Source: Acanthornis magna (Eukaryota; Chordata; Aves; Passeriformes; Acanthizidae). Taken from it: 64,000 nt of DNA. A program made the position numbers and the translations under genes. Below, in pieces: positions 35,801-46,200 of the stretch (position 1 is its first letter; each line of letters begins with the position of its first letter). A model generated the notes under the pieces. It was not told the DNA's origin, did no database searches, and saw only the letters and a list, made by a program, of their open reading frames with translations. Location of the stretch: NCBI GenBank assembly GCA_036785705.1, contig JAWUZG010000051.1:16458501-16522500 (forward strand), in the 5' to 3' direction.

Positions 35801-38800
35801 TTTGTTCTTTTTTTTTCTTAGTGTTTTGCTGGAGTGGTTTTGGGTTTTTTCACTTCCTTAATTTCAGCAAGATTGTTCTGTTCTCTGTCTTCTTGTGTGT
35901 TGGGGTGTGGAAATCACTCTATATAGTGAGCAGCTAAGGAAGGGGAAAACTCCTTTAGTCTGTGTTCCTTTCATCAGGGTGAATTTGGCTAACATGTTCC
36001 AGCTTTAACATATGTAAGTCTTGTTGCCAGGACTACAGTGGTCTGTTTTTAGGAACCAAACTAAATTAACCTCCAAGGCAGTCAACTAGACTGGGGAGAG
36101 CAGGGGAAGATTCTTGAAAAATATTCTGTTACTAGATCAAACAGTGTTTCAGTGGGGAATGGCCAAAGTTCCTGCCATCAGGCGCAGACTCAGTGCCCTC
36201 TTGGAGTGTTCTGGTGTTGAGCTCAGTGCCTTCATGTGGGATGCTCAGTCTGGTATCTTACATTTATTAAAGCTGTGGCTCTAGCCCATGGTCCAGAGAT
36301 CACTGAAGTCGAGACTATGGATGAATCTGAAGGTGAAAAAAGGAGAAGGATGTGTAGGAAAAAATCCCCAATAAACCCCCCGAAAACCCTTGTTTTGGTA
36401 CTGCACTTAAATTTGCTTTAGAATGTTTCTATTAAAGATTCTTTAGGATCTGCAAAGAGGAAGGGTTTAAAGTTACAGTGTTAGTACAGAACAAAGATGA
36501 AGTAAAAAAAAATTAGATGCAGTTTCCCTTCTCAGCTGTCTCTGGCATTTTATGGCAGATCTGTGCAGCTTTATCAGTAGATCTACTTCAACAAGACTTT
36601 TGTAAAGTTGTAGGCATAAATCTAAGCAATGTAGGTCATGGTCTGGGACCTTAAGTGGTTGCTGATGGGAGATTGAAGTTGAAGTTAATTGTGAGTCCTT
36701 AGAGTGGCATAATGTACTGGTTCTCAGGAATATCTGTTAAATGTATTATAAGGAAGTTGTCACTTTCAGGCTGAGTTGAATATTTTTGCAGTCTTGTGCT
36801 ACCTTCATACACATTTCTAGAAAAGGATTTCTGTTTTCTTGCAGCTGCATTTTCACAAGCTGCTCATTGTGAGAATGAAGAGCCTGAAGCAGGTAACAAG
36901 TGAGATAGAGCCCTAAAACAGAGGAGCATGAAGAGGGAAAGTAATTTTGCACATGCCCTTTTGCAACCCAAGATGTATTAGCAAATAATATGTCTAATGT
37001 TACCTTTTATTTGCATGCAGAAGAGTACAAGGATATTTTTATAGGATGTTATCATGGGTAGGTGATCCTTGCTTTCTGCTGGAGAGAAACCCTCAAACAG
37101 GACCTAAGACAACAAAATGCTGTGGCTTCGAAGTTTAGTATTGATGCCAAATAGATGTGAGCCTCAGCACACCAATTTAGAGATGGGATGCTCACCAGGC
37201 TTGCAAAATTCATATTTGGGATTGTGTAGCTGATGGTGAAGGTGTGGTGTGCTGTGGGATTGTCTTACCACTTGTGCAACTATTTCCATATATATAGACA
37301 TGGATATAGGAAAAGGAGGCTTATCTTATGCCTGTCTTAAAGTAGAAAGAAGGGAAACATACAGTTCAAACAAAAGAGAATAGGGTCCATAGATAAAGGT
37401 TGTCAGTTTGGACACTAGGTGGAGAAAATAAAATATTTTTTTGCAGTATAGAATGGGAATATTAGGGAGTTAGTGCACCTCTGTGCCGTACACCCAGCAG
37501 CACCTAGGGAAGAGGCAGTCACTGCTGTAGGGACGGGAAACAGTGGACAAGGCTATGATGTTCTCTGAAATGCATGTGCAAAGCAATTTCAAGCAGGGCT
37601 TGTGCTGATAGCACAGCAGTACTTGCAGAGGAGAAGTTGTGCTCTGAGCCCTGGACTGCACAGAGCAATGGCCTGTGCTGGTGAGGGGCAGAAGCAATGG
37701 AGTGTGCTCCTGAGTGATTGTAGCTGTTCTCTGATCTCTTTTCAGACAGAGAATGGAATGAGGAGAGCAGTACTCTGAAAGACAAGCAAAGAGTTAACAA
37801 TGGTGTAAATCAGGAAGGTAAGAGCCTGCTCTAAGGAGCAGTCAGTGCTACTGACCCAGTAGGCAAACTGGCCATGATCCCTTCATAAAATCATAGAATC
37901 TGCTGAGTTGGAAGGGTCACATCAGGATCACCTAGTCCAATCCCTGGTCCCGCAGATAACACCCCAAGTCACACCATGTGCCTGAGAATGTTGTTGAAAC
38001 ACTTCTTGAACTCTGTCAGGCTTGGTGCTGTGACCACTTCTCTGAGGAGACTCTTGCAGTGCCCAACCACCCTCTGAGTGCAAAACCTTTTCTTTATATC
38101 TGATCTAAACCTCCCCTGACTCAGCTTCATGCCATTTCCTAGAGTCCTGTCACTGGTCAGGAGAGTGAAGAGATTGTACCTGTTTCTCCTCTTCCCCTCA
38201 TGAGGAAGTTGTAGACTGTGGTGAGGTCTCTCTTCAGCCTCCTCCAGGCTGAACAAACCAAGTGACCTCAGCCACTCTTTGTAAGGCTTCCCCTCCAGAC
38301 CCTTTACCAGCCTCATGGATGGCCTTTGGATGCCCTCCAGTAGCTTTTTTATATTGTGTATGCCTGTAGAGCTGTAACTAACAACTCAGTCTGATGCAAT
38401 GGAGCCATACCTTGAAGCTGAGCAAGGAAGGGGACTGTGTTTGTCTTCTTATCTCTCTTCAGACACCTTTAAGAAGAGCAGCAGCTTGCTGGCCAACCAT
38501 GTGGATGGCCATGGTATAAATGAAGGAGATAAGTGCCTTTACTGTGGGGCAGTCTTTGTTCATTGTGAATTTTGCCTAATGCTTCTTGATGTGATGTTAT
38601 GGGTGGCACCACAGGTGCTGAATGTCTCCCATGCTTGGCCTTTAGAGGGTCTGTAAGGGATCATGAAGACAGTGCAGAGTCAGGTATGGAGGAGAGAAGG
38701 GAGGTGTTGGATGGTGATCCCATGGGAGTGGGGCATATTGGTCAGGTTACTGTTGATGCCAAACAAATGGCCCAAATCTCAGATTATTCTTGATCCATCA

Positions 38801-41137
38801 GGGCCAGAGAGGCAGAGTGTTGTGAGGTCCAGGATTGTCTGAGCATTGCCTTTGTCCTTGCAGAAGTGATCCAGGATGCAGAAGGTGGAAATGGGGAGTA
38901 CCTGAACAACTCTCCCAGCGGCAGCAAAGAAGGTATGTGAGGGTGAAGCTCTCTGTGTCTTGGGAGAGTGTGCTGACTGGCACAGAGGTTGACTGTGAAG
39001 AATTTTCCTGTCTTGGAAAGAAAAGGAAAAATGTTGTTTTGTCTGTCATACAGTCCTTGCTTGAGTAGTGTAACTGTGAGCATCTCGTACTGGTTTCTGC
39101 TTTTTGTACTGCAAATCAGTGGTCACCAAACTTTTTTTGATTGTCTACCACATCAGTAATACTTAGAACATGCACACCCAATTTATGTGTATTTATAAAT
39201 TATATACAAATATTACCATACTCAACTATTACATAAATTATAAAACATGCAAAAAATAAAAATTAAAAATTAGAATGATGAAGTAAATAGTATTTTTATT
39301 TTTTAAATGTTTTTACCGGGGCAAAAAAAATGTTTTCCAGCACTACAATGCCTTGTGTACACCCACTTTGGAGTCTGCTGGTGCAGATAATCCATTTAAA
39401 CATGCTCAAAATGCACAGCAGTATGAAAGCAAGAGGCACTGTACTGCTGCAGAGTTTTTTATTCTGCCCAGTTTGATACAGCTGTTGAATTACCAGTCAA
39501 GCAATCACATCTATAAATTCTGGTATTTGCTGAAGACAATGTTGAAAAGAGGGGGGAAGAAATCTCCAAATGTGAGGAAACATGGATGAATGGGAGGGTG
39601 GAAGGGAGTTAGGACTAAGTATAACAAACCTGACTCTGTGATGCAGACAAAACTGCTGATGAAATTGTGATGAAACAAGGAAACACACTTGGAACGGGGC
39701 TGTATAGCTGCAGAGGAAGCTGTGGAGTGTTGCAATAACTGAGTCAGTTCCTGTTAGTTGACAATGAGTAATACTGAAAGCCAGATGTAGTAAGTCAGTG
39801 TATAATTCCCGGTCCATGTGACGTGCTGCTTCGCTGGGCTGAACTGTGCTCCTAAGTCACCCTTAAAAGTTTAGCATCCAGAACTGCTCTGTTCTTTTGT
39901 CATGCCACGGCACCAGATGTAGCTGCGCTTGCTTTGGTGCTGTTTGCAAGCCACGTGAGAACAGAATATTTCGCATGTTTTGTGGGAAGTGTGAAACCTG
40001 ATATTTATCCCTGCAGCTGTAAAATGAGAGAACCCTATTTCATATTCAGACCCTCTCACTGCACAGACACAAGGAAATAGCACACAAACACACACACCCC
40101 AACTGGCTGCTGGATTGTGTTCTTTAGTCTCATCACCAAGCTGGCTGTAGGTAAAGCAGTAAACCTGCTTGGATGTTAAACATGCAAATCATAAAAATAC
40201 TTCAGACCTATCCAGGAACCTTGTGAGAACCAGACTCAGGACAACTTTCTTTTTCTCATTGTCTACAGAGTTGAGTACCATATGTCACCACACGCCCCTC
40301 TCCTAGACCGTCTCCTGACATCTCATCCTAGGTTGGAGTGATGCTGAGCTAGAGATTAGTGGAAGGGACAGGTAGTGCTATCAAAATGGGAGCAAAGAAT
40401 CAAGGTGTAGTGCCTTGGCACCTCCAGGTGGCTCCCCTTACAGAGTTGCTGTGTGTGCACCAAAATGGAAACACCAATGTGTAAGTGGGCTTGTGTGTGC
40501 CTTATTGGAAATCATCTTGGCTACAGGCTGATGCATGTTGCACGTGATAAGTCAGGCTGGGCATGTAGTCTTGAACTTCCTGCACTGTAACTTCCATTTG
40601 CCTTCAGGCTCCTTGCTTGTCACTTAAGAGCTGTATTTGCAATCCTTGAAAGAGAGAACTCCAAAAGCATCTGGCATTACTCTGTGGAAGAAATAGCAGC
40701 AGCAACACATGCATGTGTGATGCGCAGCTGATACTGACATTATAGACATAAAACATTTGCACAGAAGTGGTGTCTTAATTGCCTGGTTATGTGATCCAAT
40801 GTCATGGAGTCAGAACAGCTTCACAGGTTACCAGCTGCTTAGCAGGTGGCTGGAAGTAAGTAATGAAATTTCTAAACATGTTCCAGTTGCAGAGGAATCT
40901 GTCGAATCATAATCGCACAATTTGGGTAAAATATTCTGTGGCTATCAGATACCATGGGTCATGTACCTGCTTTAATTGCACTGTTATGAGTCATGTGACA
41001 GTGTCTTGGTGCATCTTCACAACACTTTATTGGTATTTAAAACTTGTAGTATTCTCATAACTAGTTCAATTTCCAGAAGAAAAGATGTAATAATTTACCT
41101 GTGTGCTTTTCTTATTATTTCAGATCTTAAATCATAA
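20450..41137 (+). CDS. CD58: CD58 (LFA-3)-like CD2-family Ig receptor (gene span)
   Basis: Type I membrane protein. CD58 is the ligand of CD2 in T and NK cell adhesion. Exons joined with confidence: 20450-20492, 29455-29748, 30397-30651, 32642-32737, 35022-35084, 35261-35317, 36845-36892, 37746-37817, 38864-38932, 41124-41137, giving 336 residues; every junction is phase 1. Domain 1 (16-112) is V-like: [13 protein letters not shown] and DADMYELQY, but F and L replace the canonical cysteines, a mark of CD2, CD58 and CD48. Domain 2 (113-198) is C2-like with four cysteines, the usual CD2-family double disulfide. The transmembrane segment is about 207-227. The tail is about 107 residues, far longer than the roughly 12 in human CD58; it lacks the CD2 proline motifs and the SLAM ITSM motif. 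I prefer CD58 to CD48 or another family member because of the domain 1 pattern and the LxSxPxxxC-like linker, but orthology is unproven. Confidence 0.75.
21205..21326. repeat. T/G-rich low-complexity tract
   Basis: Runs of T broken by GG, including repeated GTTTT and GGTTT units and a final G7 run. The open frame through it encodes only F, G, V, W and L and is not a gene. Confidence 0.85.
24709..24900 (-). mobile_element. CR1 LINE 3' fragment, minus strand
   Basis: It starts with AATCATAGAATGGTTTGGG, the reverse complement of the CR1 3' end, and continues with the usual CTGCCATGGGCAGGGACACC block. A minus-strand frame retains the [20 protein letters not shown] relic of the end of the CR1 ORF2 region. 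Confidence 0.93.
25040..25215 (-). mobile_element. Second CR1 LINE fragment, minus strand
   Basis: Contains GTGCCCAACCACCCTCTGGGTG and CCTCCCCTGACTGAACTTC, closely similar to 38057-38160 in this window. The minus frame reads [10 protein letters not shown], a CR1 ORF2-end relic shared with the copy at 38 kb. It is probably an insertion separate from its left neighbour because its content overlaps a different part of the element. Confidence 0.85.
29455..29748 (+). CDS. CD58: CD58-like exon 2, V-like Ig domain 1
   Basis: Residues 15-112. Visible strands: [12 protein letters not shown] (B strand with Phe in place of Cys), VEIRWTK (core Trp), [19 protein letters not shown], and [11 protein letters not shown] (F strand without Cys). 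A single Cys19 near the N-terminus has no partner in this domain. NVT and NRS are possible N-glycosylation sites. The acceptor is CAATAG and the donor GTAAGT. Confidence 0.93.
30397..30651 (+). CDS. CD58: CD58-like exon 3, C2-like Ig domain 2
   Basis: Residues 113-197. It starts [10 protein letters not shown] and has four cysteines (INC, LNC, ATC, IQC), as in the membrane-proximal domain of CD2-family proteins, with the Trp in NYSWKL. NYS, NDS and NLS are possible glycosylation sites. Reading on through the donor adds about 11 residues before a stop at 30684, which would give a soluble form. Confidence 0.93.
31368..32346 (+). mobile_element. Solo LTR of an endogenous retrovirus, avian ERVL-like
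   Basis: A block starting TGTGGTGGGTTGACCTTGG and ending near ACCCAATACAA. I associate it with an abundant LTR family of songbird genomes. It holds five copies of a CTCCAGTGTGGG-type unit spaced 45-52 bases apart (31770-31970) and an AATAAA at 31541-31546. No retroviral internal genes are present, so it is a solo LTR. A target-site duplication was not evident. The 242-codon frame inside is not a gene. Confidence 0.75.
32642..32737 (+). CDS. CD58: CD58-like exon 4, transmembrane segment
   Basis: Residues 198-229. A basic, polar stalk (GDSSYKRNR) is followed by a hydrophobic helix ([19 protein letters not shown]) and the stop-transfer residues KRG. It is phase 1 on both sides, so skipping it would keep frame and yield a secreted form. 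The acceptor has a long T tract; the donor is GTATGT. Confidence 0.92.
33658..34570 (-). mobile_element. Older, diverged CR1 LINE copy, minus strand
   Basis: Begins near ATGGAATCATAAAGTGGGAAGAC, a degraded CR1 end. It continues with CR1-like blocks such as TTTTTCAGGCTGAACAAAGCC and CAGTTTGATGTCATCTGCAAAC. It is longer and more diverged than the other copies, so probably an older subfamily. It lies in the intron after the transmembrane exon. Confidence 0.8.
35022..35084 (+). CDS. CD58: CD58-like exon 5, cytoplasmic tail
   Basis: Encodes [21 protein letters not shown], a basic juxtamembrane piece of 63 nt. The acceptor is TGTGCAG and the donor GTAAGA, with phase 1 at both ends. Its frame continues directly from the transmembrane exon. 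Confidence 0.8.
35261..35317 (+). CDS. CD58: CD58-like exon 6, cytoplasmic tail
   Basis: A 57 nt exon encoding [19 protein letters not shown]. It has a T-rich acceptor (TTTATAG), a GTAAGA donor and phase 1 at both ends. The content is acidic and amide-rich like the following exons. Confidence 0.78.
35700..35830. repeat. T-rich low-complexity tract
   Basis: Runs of T7-T9 with GTTT and GTTG interruptions, in the intron after exon 6. Frames through it are compositional. Confidence 0.85.
36285..36332 (+). CDS. Candidate CD58-like tail micro-exon (A)
   Basis: A 48 nt stretch between acceptor GCTCTAG and donor GTGAAA encodes [16 protein letters not shown] with phase 1 on both sides. It has the same size and acidic character as the next exon. 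The acceptor pyrimidine tract is weak (AAGCTGTGGCTCTAG). It could be a real, perhaps alternative, exon or chance. Confidence 0.45.
36845..36892 (+). CDS. CD58: CD58-like exon 7, cytoplasmic tail
   Basis: A 48 nt exon encoding [16 protein letters not shown]. It has a good acceptor (TTTTCTTGCAG), a GTAACA donor and phase 1 on both sides. Confidence 0.72.
37746..37817 (+). CDS. CD58: CD58-like exon 8, cytoplasmic tail
   Basis: A 72 nt exon beginning [17 protein letters not shown] and ending NNGVNQE. The acceptor is TCTTTTCAG, the donor GTAAGA, with phase 1 on both sides. Confidence 0.8.
37887..38350 (-). mobile_element. CR1 LINE 3' fragment, minus strand
   Basis: Starts AAAATCATAGAATCTGCTGAG and runs through the typical CTAGTCCAATCCCTG, GTGCCCAACCACCCTCTGAG and CTCCAGGCTGAACAAACC blocks. 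The minus frame retains [10 protein letters not shown] and [15 protein letters not shown], relics of the CR1 ORF2 end. It shares sequence with the copy at 25.1 kb. Confidence 0.95.
38463..38513 (+). CDS. Candidate CD58-like tail micro-exon (B)
   Basis: A 51 nt stretch with a strong acceptor (TATCTCTCTTCAG) and a moderate donor (GTATAA). It encodes [17 protein letters not shown] in phase 1 at both ends. It lies about 110 bases after the CR1 copy. The phase and splice sites favour a real exon, but nothing in the known family confirms it. Confidence 0.45.
38648..38683 (+). CDS. Candidate CD58-like tail micro-exon (C), weak
   Basis: A 36 nt stretch encoding [12 protein letters not shown], phase 1 on both sides, with donor GTATGG. 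The acceptor would be the second AG of TTTAGAG. Using the first, stronger AG shifts the frame into a stop, so this is doubtful. Confidence 0.25.
38864..38932 (+). CDS. CD58: CD58-like exon 9, cytoplasmic tail with YLNN motif
   Basis: A 69 nt exon encoding [20 protein letters not shown] and then SKE. The only tyrosine of the tail (Tyr322) sits in EYLNN, which fits the pYxN pattern bound by Grb2-type SH2 domains. The acceptor is TCCTTGCAG, the donor GTATGT, phase 1 on both sides. Confidence 0.82.
39117..39345. mobile_element. Possible hAT-type DNA transposon remnant
   Basis: Begins CAGTGGTCACCAAACTTTTT, like the CAGTGGT-type ends of hAT elements, followed by an AT-rich body. A matching inverted end (AAAGTTTGGTGACCACTG) is not found downstream, so the copy would be truncated. 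It lies in the last intron of the CD58-like gene. Confidence 0.3.
41124..41137 (+). CDS. CD58: CD58-like last coding exon
   Basis: After a T-rich acceptor (TTATTATTTCAG) the frame reads D-L-K-S and stops with TAA at 41135-41137. The short coding piece heads the 3' UTR exon. Confidence 0.72.
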
Positions 41138-43290
41138 GCAAATAATTGCTTTGTTGCCCAAATAAATATGGAAAAGAAGCAGTAGAATTCAATGGTGAAG
41201 GAGGTGCTACTGTTTCCCTTGAGGTCTTCCACAAGCAATTAAGTCATCAGAGCTTCGTCAAGAAGTGCTTTGAAGACAAACTGAACTGTTTCCTGTGCCT
41301 ATTTTTCTCTCCTCAGGAAAGACAGCTTCTTTTTCCGGTGCTACTGTGTGAAGACAAATAGGCCAAATCATGGACAAAATCTTTTTAATTATTTTGTATT
41401 TGGTTTTAACTAACAGTGCCCTACTAAAACACCAAGGCCTCTTTGTAGTTGATATTTAGAGATTTTCAAAGTTATATATTTTTGCATGAATGCAGACAAA
41501 TCAAAAACTGATCAGCTTTCTATGCACTTTTTTATCAGTACCTTTTTAAAGTCAGAAAAAACTTCATCCTTCAGCAGACCCAGGTGGATGGAAGTTTGCA
41601 GTTTCTAGTCTTGGTTCTTCAACAGGAGCTCAAAGCTCCAGACAAAGCTTTCTGTTGGAGCTGGCAGGCACCTGGCAAACTGAGCATCTCCTGACAGTGT
41701 TCACTCTGTGATAAAACTACATTTCAGCTTGTTGTTGCACTGGAACAAAGCTGCTATTAGCAGCATTTTTGGGGTTTTCTAAAACTTTTTGTATTTCTTG
41801 AACTTTTAGGATTTTTTTAAATGTCTTAACTCCTACTTCACATTTTTCTAAGAATGTCAGCTCACTTCTACTCATTTCTAAAGAATAATAGTATGTCTTT
41901 GAGTTGCTTGAGACTAGAAAAAAACTTGAAAACTGAGGTCACACATATGTAATGAAGTTCAAAAAGAACCAAAAAGAAAAACAGCATGCATTAATGTTTT
42001 CAGAACATCAAGCTATTGAGTGTTTTTCATTATGTTTACATGCTGGTTGCTCATGAAAGCTGAAAGCCATTTCAGTTAATTTTGAACTTGGTATGTGTAA
42101 AGAATCATGAAAGTTTGACACTGGTAACCAGCAATCAGAAGCTCCCCCTTCAACTTTCCCCTTATTTCAACTTACGCCCTTTCCACTCACACAATTTCTT
42201 CTGCTATTTGCAGCTGTACTGCATGAGTGTTCAAAATTCACTTTTGATAAGACTATATCTTTTACCTCTACTGCTGTCTGTAAATATAATTTATTTTAAA
42301 AAGCACTCAAGATGTAAAGAACTTTGTCATATCTTTTTGTAATATATACATGCAATTTTTTTTTACCTTAAAAGTTACTAACTGACCCCCAAAATAATCT
42401 TTACCCAAAGTAATCTATTTTATACTTATATATATTTTTTTTTGGGGGGGGGGTCAGTGCTCCTTACCGAAGTGTCTTTTTCCATTCCACCTTCAACGAA
42501 TTTATCAGGGTAATGCTGTCTGCTTCTTAGTAACTTTTTAACAAGTCTCCACACAAAGATGTCCTTTGTCATGTGTGTTGTGGTAAGAGTAGACCTGTAG
42601 CTTGTTTTCCTGCTTGGACAAAGTCTTATTTTCTGTTATTAATGTGAGAAATAATGGTAAAAAGAAAGATTGTCTGGTGGAACTGGCTGAAATTGCTCCC
42701 AGAAACTATACAGTTTGTCTAATGGTCTCCATTGATCCCATGCAATTTAATACTAAACAGCACAGGAAGGTCTCACATGGTGTGATTTTGAAAATACTTT
42801 GACTCCTGATATAATTGACATTATTTCCAAAGCAAAAAGCAACAGCCCTCAAAAATAGTAAGCAGTTGTGGTTAAGTTGCTGCAAGTCTTCAGAATAGTT
42901 CGTGGAATACTGGAGCTTTATTAGAAGTAGAAAAACCCATTTACCTGGCAGGGTGACATAAGACCGAGAACTAGAGGCTCTACAGTCTCCCAGTGCCTCC
43001 TTTCACCCTTTTATCTTGTACAGTGTGTGCCGTGCATGAGGAATTTCTGGTAGAAGTGCAAACTGCAGTTTTCAAAATTGGTATTGTTGTTTCTTTGGGT
43101 TTTATGAGGGGTAGATTTTGGGTTTTTTTCCCTGTAAAGTTGTGAACTCAGACATTTGCAAGAATAAATTCAACTGACTTCCTGCCGGTTGTGGTGGCAG
43201 TATTTGCAGTGCTATTCCCCATGTCCTTCTCTCCAAATGTCTCCTCAGTAACTAAAGAAGAATAAACTTTTTTTTCTGTGAAAAGCTTGT
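41138..43290 (+). other. Probable 3' UTR of the CD58-like gene
   Basis: AT-rich sequence without a gene. AATAAA occurs at 41161-41166, very close to the stop, and at 43163-43168 and 43261-43266. One of the distal signals is the more likely end if the UTR is long; the exact end cannot be read from sequence. A T/G homopolymer stretch lies at 42430-42453. Confidence 0.45.
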
Positions 43291-46200
43291 GTCCAATCTT
43301 ACTTTGCAGTGAATGGAAAAATAGGCAGTTTTCAATAGCAGACAGTAGAAGCTCCCTCGAAATGTGATTATTTTTGGCCTGTGAAGAACTTGAATCCAGG
43401 AAATGCTGACTGTATTCCAGGAAGTGAGGCTGCCCTCTGACATCTCTGAGTCTCAGCACATGCTGGTGATAAGACCTATTTCTGCTAATAAGAGAAACTC
43501 ACAGTGAGGAGAAGCTGCTGCTAAGCCTTTGTGCTCACAAGACACAGCCTGACTGATTCCTTGGTGCTGGCTCTCTTTATAGTAGCTTTAACCTATGAAA
43601 GCGGTTCCTGCAGGAGGTGTTGCTCCTAATTAATCCCAGAATAAATGAGATCAGAGCTTGATATCTGCTGTAGAGCTTAAAGTGTGGATTTTGAGCATCA
43701 AATTCAACTCACAGCTGTGGAAGAAGATTTGGGTTGTGCTGAAATGCCCAACTTTGAGCTGTTTGCAAACATCCTCTGCTGGATCTCGCTGTGCTGCTTG
43801 AGAAGTTGCACCTTCCACACGTTACCATTGGCTGTGCAAGTATTGGGAACAATCTAACACATTGGAAAGCAGTGTGAAAGCAGTCCTGTGAGCTGAGATA
43901 GCCTTCATCAGCACCCTACCTTCATGTGGGGCTACACAAGCAGAGTTGAGAGGACTGGCTTCCAGGAGCAGGATTGCAGCAAAAGCCAGGGACAGCAGGT
44001 AGCATGGTTATCTTATGAGCAGACTTGTACCCATGCCTTAAAGCCCGGATCTGATTATGCCTGGCAGACTGCAAGGAGGTGACACACACCCTGTGTGGCA
44101 TCCCACTGCTGGAACACGAGTCTGAAATGCTCTTCAAGCAGTAGCAGGTTAATTTAGAGACACCCAAAACACAAGGGTGAGGTGAGCTTGTGTGCTCGAC
44201 CATGTCTGGGTGCAGTTTGAACTGTGGGGTAGGTACAAGGACATGAAACATTGCTATGGACCCTAATGAGCATGGGAGCAAAATTCTGAGGAACTTTGCC
44301 TTAAGGTTGACCTCAAGGGAATTTTCTTTCTTAATAGCTGGTGAGTAGAGTGCATTGTGGGGTATCATGTTGGCCAGTATGGCTTAAAAAGTGCAGTCAT
44401 GGGAGAAATGAGTGTATTCTGTGCTCAAGGACACATCTAAGTTTCTAATCAGTCGAGTTTTTAATGACCCAAATATATTTTGTTTCTGTTAAAATTACCC
44501 AAACCTTGGGTAAAATGCAGCTGCTACTTCATCCCTGTTGGATATCTGAGGATTTCCTGTGGGTGATATAGATTATCAATTTTTTCTAGCAGATGTGCCT
44601 CTCTACCTAGAAAAAAATTAATTCCTAGTCTTATAAATAGCAAGTTTCTTTAAAATTTAGAATGTGTTTTCTTCTTCTATCTGTCCCTTTATATTTGTTT
44701 ACCATTCCTCTTCATTGGGGAGTATCAATGCAGTTCAGGTATGCAGTTTCCTTTTTTGCTTCCTGAGGAAGAGGGGGGAGAAGAGACTGTAGAGTTGGAC
44801 CAGGAAGATGGAACGTAAGGGAACAGAGCAATCATTGATAGGTGGAGGTAAGTGTAAAGAAGGTCCAGAAATTCTGTGCAGAGTACTACAAAAGAGATTA
44901 TTTTAGGGCTACAAAGATAAATTAATCCCAGAATAACCTTTTGAAATTCTGCCTTATACTGACTGCAGTAGGCTGTGTCTTGCAGTCCTGACAACAGAGG
45001 AGCCATGCCTTTCCATTAATATCAGCATTTCCCTGCTAGGTCTGGTTGAGAATTATATTTTCAGATGTTCCACTTCCAGTTGCAAATTCCCAGTTTTAAG
45101 TGAATGTTAAGCTAACCTAAGTAACTAATTTAACCAAACTAATCAAGGAATGTCCTTGGTGGGGACGCGGTCTCTCATTCAAGCCAGAAGACTGTCTCAG
45201 GGGGACAACACTTGAAAAAGAGGCAGGGAGCTTTAAGTGCCAAAATGGCAGCCTCAAATTCTGCATGCCCAGGTGGCATTGCTCTGCTGGGGCAGGACTT
45301 AGACCCAGCAATGGAGGGAATTATTCCAGCTTCCCTCTCCTGTGTGGAGTGGGAGGCTTTCCAAGGAAGGCCATTGATCTGGAGGGAGAGGAAAAGGCTC
45401 CTTAAGGTTAATCACCTATGGATTACCTGGTCTGCATTAAGAGCTGTAGGAGGCAGGTCGCTGCCCACTTACTTGGACGAAGGGCATTTGGTGAGTGTGG
45501 GGGTGATTTGCCCTGTGGGATGGTTTGTTGTAGATATTTTCAAGGGCCAATGTTTATTTTTTTCCTAGAGAAATTAGAAATTGGCAACGATATTCAATAT
45601 TTTAACTTATCTTTAGGATACCTGAAAGAGGGGTCTGGATTCTTGGGGAAAATTATCTCAGCAATATCATTAGGATTTAGGGTAACCCAAAGCCAGCAGG
45701 CAAGATGGGCCAAAGCTTGGATATAATAAGAAAACTATAAGGAACTGGCTGTGGGATTTTGAGGCTGAAGGCCTTCACAGTTGAGGGCTAGTCCACAGGG
45801 TTGGGGGATTTGTTCCCTGTGAAAAGATGTTGTGACTCAGGGATGCTGCAGACCACATCTCCCTTTACATCTACTCTGAAGTGTGCCAGTGTCCTGAGGA
45901 AAGTTTCACTGGCTTCCAGTGGTGCGGACCTGGTTGGTTCCTGTGACCAACCTAGTAGGCAAAAAGGTCATGGAAAACAATACCTAATTTGGGATCACTG
46001 TTATATGATCTCAAAGTAAATAACTGCATGGAATGCAGCCAGACTACAGTTCTCAGGCTCCACCATGGCTCTGAATCATGAGTTTTGCTCAAAGCAGCAC
46101 TGATTAAATATGAAAGTCCCCAGGTCAACTCTGGAGTGTATTAACCAGAACCCATAATATGATTTTTATAATCACTACAGTGTCACAGTGGTCACATGCA

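Noticed and set aside
37021..37058. Possible tail exon after the acceptor TTGCATGCAG
   Set aside because: The available donor leaves phase 2, and the next one is preceded by an in-frame stop, so it cannot join the phase 1 series.
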